64,000 nucleotides of DNA from Telmatactis stephensoni (Eukaryota > Cnidaria > Anthozoa > Actiniaria > Isophelliidae): NCBI GenBank assembly GCA_029948255.1, contig JALIZF010001021.1, positions 1 through 64,000 on the forward strand, given 5' to 3'. The translations under genes and the position numbers were made by a program. This document shows, one piece after another, positions 59,871-64,000 of the stretch; the stretch's first letter is position 1; the number at the start of each line of letters is the position of its first letter. Below the pieces are notes generated by a model. It was not told the DNA's origin, searched no databases, and saw only the letters and a program-made list of their open reading frames with translations.

Positions 59871-62290
59871 TTTTTATGACCTGCTTTATTAAATACCATT
59901 GATTTCGTTTTCTTTGTATTTATATTAAGTTTCCATTTTTTTGAATATTGATATAATGTATTTAAACAATTCTGCAACCCTTCTGCACTCTCCGATAGTA
60001 AAACTAAGTCATCTGCATATAATAAGCAGTTGGTGCTAGTATTCCCTAATATCACTGGGTCACAGTTTTGATCAAATATATGAGGAATATCATTTACAAA
60101 AATATTGAAAAGATTAGGGCTTAAGTTGCATCCTTGTTTTACTCCTATAACTGAATCAAAAAAACTAGTTATACCTTCTGTTGTTTTAACAGAACATTTT
60201 ATATTTTGGTACATATGAATGATTAATGAAAGAAACTGTTTGCTTACACCTAATTTAATAAGTTTATAAAACAGACCATTTCTCCAGATCGAATCATACG
60301 CTTTCCGAAAGTCAACAAAGCAAGCATACATCTTCTTTCCTTCTTTGAAATAAGAATCTGTTAAAGTTTTAATTACAAAAATATGATCTGCAGTCCTATA
60401 TGATACACGGAATCCGATTTGATTTGGATTGATAATGTTATTCAATTCTAAAAAACCAGTTAATCGAGAATTTAAAGCTAACGTAAAAAATTTTCCCAAA
60501 CAACTATTGACTGTTATGCCTCTATAATTATTGGGGTCATCATTTGCTCCAGCTTTAAAAATTGGTGAAATAATTCCATCATTCCAACGTTGAGGGAATT
60601 TACCTGAATGCATAACTGTATTAAACAGTTTTTCAAAAGATTTGCTATGGGTATTTATGCAACATTTAATCATTTCATTGCTTATGGAGTCAATGCCTGA
60701 AGCTTTATTGTTTTTAAGTTTTTTGCTTAATTTAATAAGTTCATCAGCTGTAAATGGTCTGTCTAAGATATCATTACTCGATGTTGCAAATGTTTTAATA
60801 TTTGAAACAAAAAAATCAATTCCTTTATCAAATGGATCGACAGTAATGGGAATTGTACTATTTAAATTTTCAAAATACGAGAACCATTCTTGAGAATTAA
60901 TAGGGGGTTCATTTCGAGTATTTTGTTTAGAAAATTGTCTTAACTTTTTAATTAGAGACCAGTATTCTTTTGGATCTCCTGATTCTAAAATTTGGATTTT
61001 ATTTAAAATGTCATTTTTGAAAATGTATTTTTTGTGTTTAATTAACTTTTTATATTCTTTCTTTTTCGTGGTAAAACTGCTACGTAAAAAGGGATCTTTT
61101 GGAGAACGAAGCAATAGTTTACTTATTCGGATTACTTCTTTTTTAAGTTCCCAGCAAGATTTATCATACCACTCTTGGCACTTTTTCTTCTTTTTTCCCT
61201 TTTTCGTTTTGAAATTTCTATCCACAGGTCTTCGAACAGAACCTTGAGCTACATTGATGATAATAGAAGTAAAATTTTCTACAATCTTATCAACACAATT
61301 GTTATTTGATAATGAAAAATCTAGATTTTGAAAAGCCTGTTTAGTGGTATTAGTTTGAAGCATGGATATAAATTCTTTTTCAATATCGGCATTCCATTTT
61401 ATTTTAGTTGGGGCTGCATTTAAGAAACTTGTATTATTATCATCTTTTAAGTTCAATCCTTTCAGCTTTAAAGAGAATGAAATTGGAGAATGACAGGAAT
61501 GAAAACTGGGTGGATTAACACAGAAAAATTGAATTTGCGAAAAGAGATTATCACTAACTATGGAGTAATCGATGCAGCTGGATCCATTATGTTTAAAGCA
61601 GGTAAATTGACCAGAGAGGTCTCCCTTCGTTCTACCATTCAATATTCGTAAATTAAAAGCAATACAAGTTTCAATTAATAACTTTCCAAAGTTAGAGATC
61701 TTGTCATCGCGATTATTTCTACTAATTATATTATCTTGATAATCAGACGATATCAATGAATCCTGAGGAGAATATTCTACAAAGTCTTTTAGATATCCTG
61801 TTCTTGCATTAAAATCACCACATAATATGATATTACCTAGTTTACTGAACTTCAGAAGTTGAGATTGTAGAATATCAAAAGGACCATATTGGTCTCGCGC
61901 AATTACTTTTGAAGTATTAGGTGGCACATAAGCACAACAAATATAAACATCCTCAGTTAATCTAAAAAACGTTTTGTCTAGCTTGCACCATAAAAAATAA
62001 TCATCATTATTATCACTAGGTAATACCTTTATACCCTTCCTAAGGGAGTTTTTGATCAAAATTGATATACCTCCAGAAGATCTTTTAGCTTTGGAATGTT
62101 TGATCCTGTATTTAGAAAAACTATAAAAATTGGGAATTTGTATTTCATGATTCAAAGGTAACCAAGTCTCTAAAAGAATTACGAAATCAAATTTATCTAT
62201 AAAACTCATAAAGTAAGGGTCTTCTAACTTATTAAGTAATCCTTCTGCATTGAATGAGCAAAAGGACAATGATTTTTGTACTGTAGTCAT
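59798..62290 (-). CDS. LINE ORF2, N-terminal part: AP endonuclease and reverse transcriptase
   Basis: An 830-codon frame. Residues about 1-230 are an APE-like endonuclease (SFCSFNAEGLLNKL, VILLETWLP, IILCGDFNART, FTCFKHNGSSCIDYSIVS), which nicks target DNA. Residues about 500-800 are the reverse transcriptase: LKNNKASGIDSISNEMIKC, NNYRGITVNSCLGK, FVDFRKAYDSIWR (motif A), GVKQGCNLSPNLFNIF, and LLYADDLVLLS (motif C, both Asp present). Catalytic motifs look intact. The last 20 or so codons are out of frame after the A-run indel near 59873; the true continuation is the frame ending at 58740. Confidence 0.9.
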   Translation of the reverse strand: MTTVQKSLSFCSFNAEGLLNKLEDPYFMSFIDKFDFVILLETWLPLNHEIQIPNFYSFSKYRIKHSKAKRSSGGISILIKNSLRKGIKVLPSDNNDDYFLWCKLDKTFFRLTEDVYICCAYVPPNTSKVIARDQYGPFDILQSQLLKFSKLGNIILCGDFNARTGYLKDFVEYSPQDSLISSDYQDNIISRNNRDDKISNFGKLLIETCIAFNLRILNGRTKGDLSGQFTCFKHNGSSCIDYSIVSDNLFSQIQFFCVNPPSFHSCHSPISFSLKLKGLNLKDDNNTSFLNAAPTKIKWNADIEKEFISMLQTNTTKQAFQNLDFSLSNNNCVDKIVENFTSIIINVAQGSVRRPVDRNFKTKKGKKKKKCQEWYDKSCWELKKEVIRISKLLLRSPKDPFLRSSFTTKKKEYKKLIKHKKYIFKNDILNKIQILESGDPKEYWSLIKKLRQFSKQNTRNEPPINSQEWFSYFENLNSTIPITVDPFDKGIDFFVSNIKTFATSSNDILDRPFTADELIKLSKKLKNNKASGIDSISNEMIKCCINTHSKSFEKLFNTVMHSGKFPQRWNDGIISPIFKAGANDDPNNYRGITVNSCLGKFFTLALNSRLTGFLELNNIINPNQIGFRVSYRTADHIFVIKTLTDSYFKEGKKMYACFVDFRKAYDSIWRNGLFYKLIKLGVSKQFLSLIIHMYQNIKCSVKTTEGITSFFDSVIGVKQGCNLSPNLFNIFVNDIPHIFDQNCDPVILGNTSTNCLLYADDLVLLSESAEGLQNCLNTLYQYSKKWKLNINTKKTKSMVFNKAGHKKKLTALLEMKKFLQFSLLLIWEQL

Positions 62291-62530
62291 AATTTATGAG
62301 ATATCTAGTAGACATTTAGTGATAATTCAGTATCTGAGGAAATTGCATATAAGGTAAAAATAAGAAAATAATAGATAAATAAGTAAATAAAGATATAGTG
62401 AGAAGTAAAAACAAAATAAGCTAATTACACTAAAAATATATTTAAAAAAAAAAACATAAAAAATAATAGCTTCATTATAACTACTTATATATGAATAAAA
62501 AAAGAATTTAAGGTGAGTCAATAGTTCCAA

Positions 62531-64000
62531 ATGGCCGAATCGGTCATATCGGTTTTTGGCTCATAACTTTGACTCCCTTTGAGCAATGACCGTCAAACGG
62601 CACCAAAATCTAAAACAGTCATTCAGCTATAATATAATATACACTGATCGCGTTTTATGTCAGTAATTTGTGATATATACGGCATTAAACGAATGAGCTG
62701 TTGTCACAAAAACTCGATTTTGTGGAAAATCTAGCCGTTTTATTTCGCTGAAAAATTTAGAATCCTTTTAGCTAAACATAACAGACAACTCGGCCACGTT
62801 TTAAGAAATTCGTCGGAACTGAAGTCTCGCAACAGAAGCGAACAGAAAATGCACCTAAATTCTATATTGTCATCATCTTGAATGTTGTGAACGAAATAGT
62901 CGCTCCCTAAACATGCTTTAAAGCCGCGGTTTTAGGCTAAAGCTGGCGGCAATTCATTATACTTTCGACTGTCATACCGCGATTGTCGACCAGACTGACC
63001 GTTTTAAAGTATTTTAAAGTTGTATGAATGTAATAAAATGCTCAAATACCTGCCCAGGTCCAAGAAGTTGCGTTTTCTCCAATTTCTTCGTACTTTTTTC
63101 AAATTGTTCTATTAGAAGTTTCTAGAAGTTTCCCACATAAGCTTCAAAGCACTGTGATAAATTATTAACCAATTTTGCTGCTGTTCGTGGTTTGGAATAA
63201 GAGAAATTACGTTTTTGGTTGAGCTCAGTTCCATCTCCTAGCTCAAACCAAAAGTTTTGCTGCTTTGTTTTTGAATACGCAATGAGGCAAGGTGCAAGAT
63301 ATGTCAAGAATTCGCACCCTTGTTAGGGGGGAGCCTCTATTATACAGTATACCGACAAAATGCATATTGCATTATAGTTTGTGTTATACTGTATAATAGA
63401 AGCTCCCCCCTAACAAGGGTGCGAATTCTTGACATATCTTGCACCTTGCCTCATTGCGTATTCAAAAACAAAGCAGCAAAACTTTTGGTTTGAGCTAGGA
63501 GATGGAACTGAGCTCAACCAAAAACGTAATTTCTCTTATTCCAAACCACGAACAGCAGCAACATTGGTTAATAATTTATCACAGTGCTTTGAAGCTTATG
63601 TGGGAAACTTCTAACAGAACAATTTGAAAAAAGTACGAAGAAATTGGAGAAAACGCAACTTCTTGGACCTGGGCAGGTATTTGAGCATTTTATTACATTC
63701 ATACAACTTTAAAATACTTTAAAACGGTCAGTCTGGTCGACAATCGCGGTATGACAGTCGAAAGTATAATGAATTGCCGCCAGCTTTAGCCTAAAACCGC
63801 GGCTTTAAAGCATGTTTAGGGAGCGACTATTTCGTTCACAACATTCAAGATGATGACATTATAGAATTTAGGTGCCTTTTCTGTTCGCTTCTGTTGCGAG
63901 ACTTCAGTTCCGACGAATTTCTTAAAACGTGGCCTGGTTGTCTGTTATGTTTAGCTAAAAGGATTCTAAATTTTTCAGCGAAATAAAACGGCTAGATTTT
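62531..64000. repeat. Giant palindrome, arms of at least 640 bp, right arm cut by the window end
   Basis: From about 62727 the left arm is mirrored base for base, with few differences, by the sequence ending at 64000. The centre is near 63364, where AGGGGGGAGC/GCTCCCCCCT arms meet around a 50-bp A+T-rich spacer. The left arm probably starts nearer 62531 and the right arm continues outside the window. Each arm carries the same 61-codon frame (63122-63307 minus, 63429-63614 plus), differing at one residue. No known transposase. Confidence 0.9.

Larger units (their letters stand above)
58458..62300 (-). mobile_element. APE-type non-LTR retrotransposon (LINE), near complete ORF2, one frame break
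   Basis: On the minus strand the element runs from the ORF2 ATG at 62290 to a (TTA)n tail at 58458-58480. ORF2 is one protein of about 1180 codons broken by a single indel in an A-run near 59873. The DNA is strikingly A+T-rich compared with neighbouring exons, and the few disruptions suggest a young copy. ORF1 is not recognised upstream: the giant palindrome begins about 230 bp beyond the ATG, so the 5' part may be truncated. The clade is not certain; the C-terminal Cys/His motif fits the CR1/L2/Jockey side. Confidence 0.9.

Noticed and set aside
63122..63614. Pair of identical 61-codon frames as genes
   Set aside because: They are the same sequence on the two arms of a recent palindrome, so their similarity says nothing about selection.

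Overview
This window is a stretch of animal nuclear genome, most likely from an anthozoan cnidarian (a coral or sea anemone). The genes are split by introns with GT..AG boundaries, intergenic DNA is crowded with short inverted-repeat transposons, and the recognisable genes are metazoan: an SMN orthologue, a SUB1/PC4 orthologue and a secreted collagen-like/LamG protein. The cnidarian call is inference from overall character. No bacterial operon, CRISPR array or rRNA was seen. Gene models were built by hand from reading frame, splice dinucleotides and matching intron phase.

Layout. 1-3.1 kb: a decayed BEL/Pao LTR retrotransposon on the minus strand. 3.1-19.6 kb: no convincing gene; microsatellites, a 2 kb GTACT-type minisatellite that switches strand, many hairpin MITEs, and a 0.97 kb TTAA-flanked element with long inverted ends. 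19.65-29.27 kb (minus): an 11- or 12-exon gene for a secreted protein with a signal peptide, 18 Gly-X-Y triplets and a LamG-like C-terminal domain. Two of its splice donors have MITEs inserted at or beside them. 23.86-25.52 and 30.37-34.11 kb: two opposite copies of one transposon (6-bp target duplications), each carrying tRNA-like modules; the second holds two further nested elements.

34.54-39.83 kb (plus): a complete nine-exon SMN gene, with an extra half-Tudor repeat after the normal Tudor domain. It converges on SUB1/PC4 (41.28-44.63 kb, minus, four exons). 45.09-56.89 kb (minus): three paralogous two-exon genes, each a short conserved N-terminal domain plus a GIY-YIG nuclease-like domain, with an identical phase-1 intron that splits the Gly codon of GIY. 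This cluster is the most interesting coding feature. 58.46-62.3 kb (minus): an A+T-rich LINE, near complete apart from one indel. 62.5-64 kb: a giant palindrome that runs off the window.

How the genes relate: SMN (spliceosomal snRNP assembly) and SUB1 (single-stranded DNA-binding transcription cofactor) are ordinary housekeeping neighbours. The GIY-YIG paralogues look like a lineage-specific tandem expansion of unknown role. Most of the rest is transposon-derived, and several families recur in this window (the 'TCGTATGAGTGTGAAA', 'CTATTTCAAAAAAGGTTG' and 'AAGTGACTTTTTG' MITEs), including inside introns of the three main genes.
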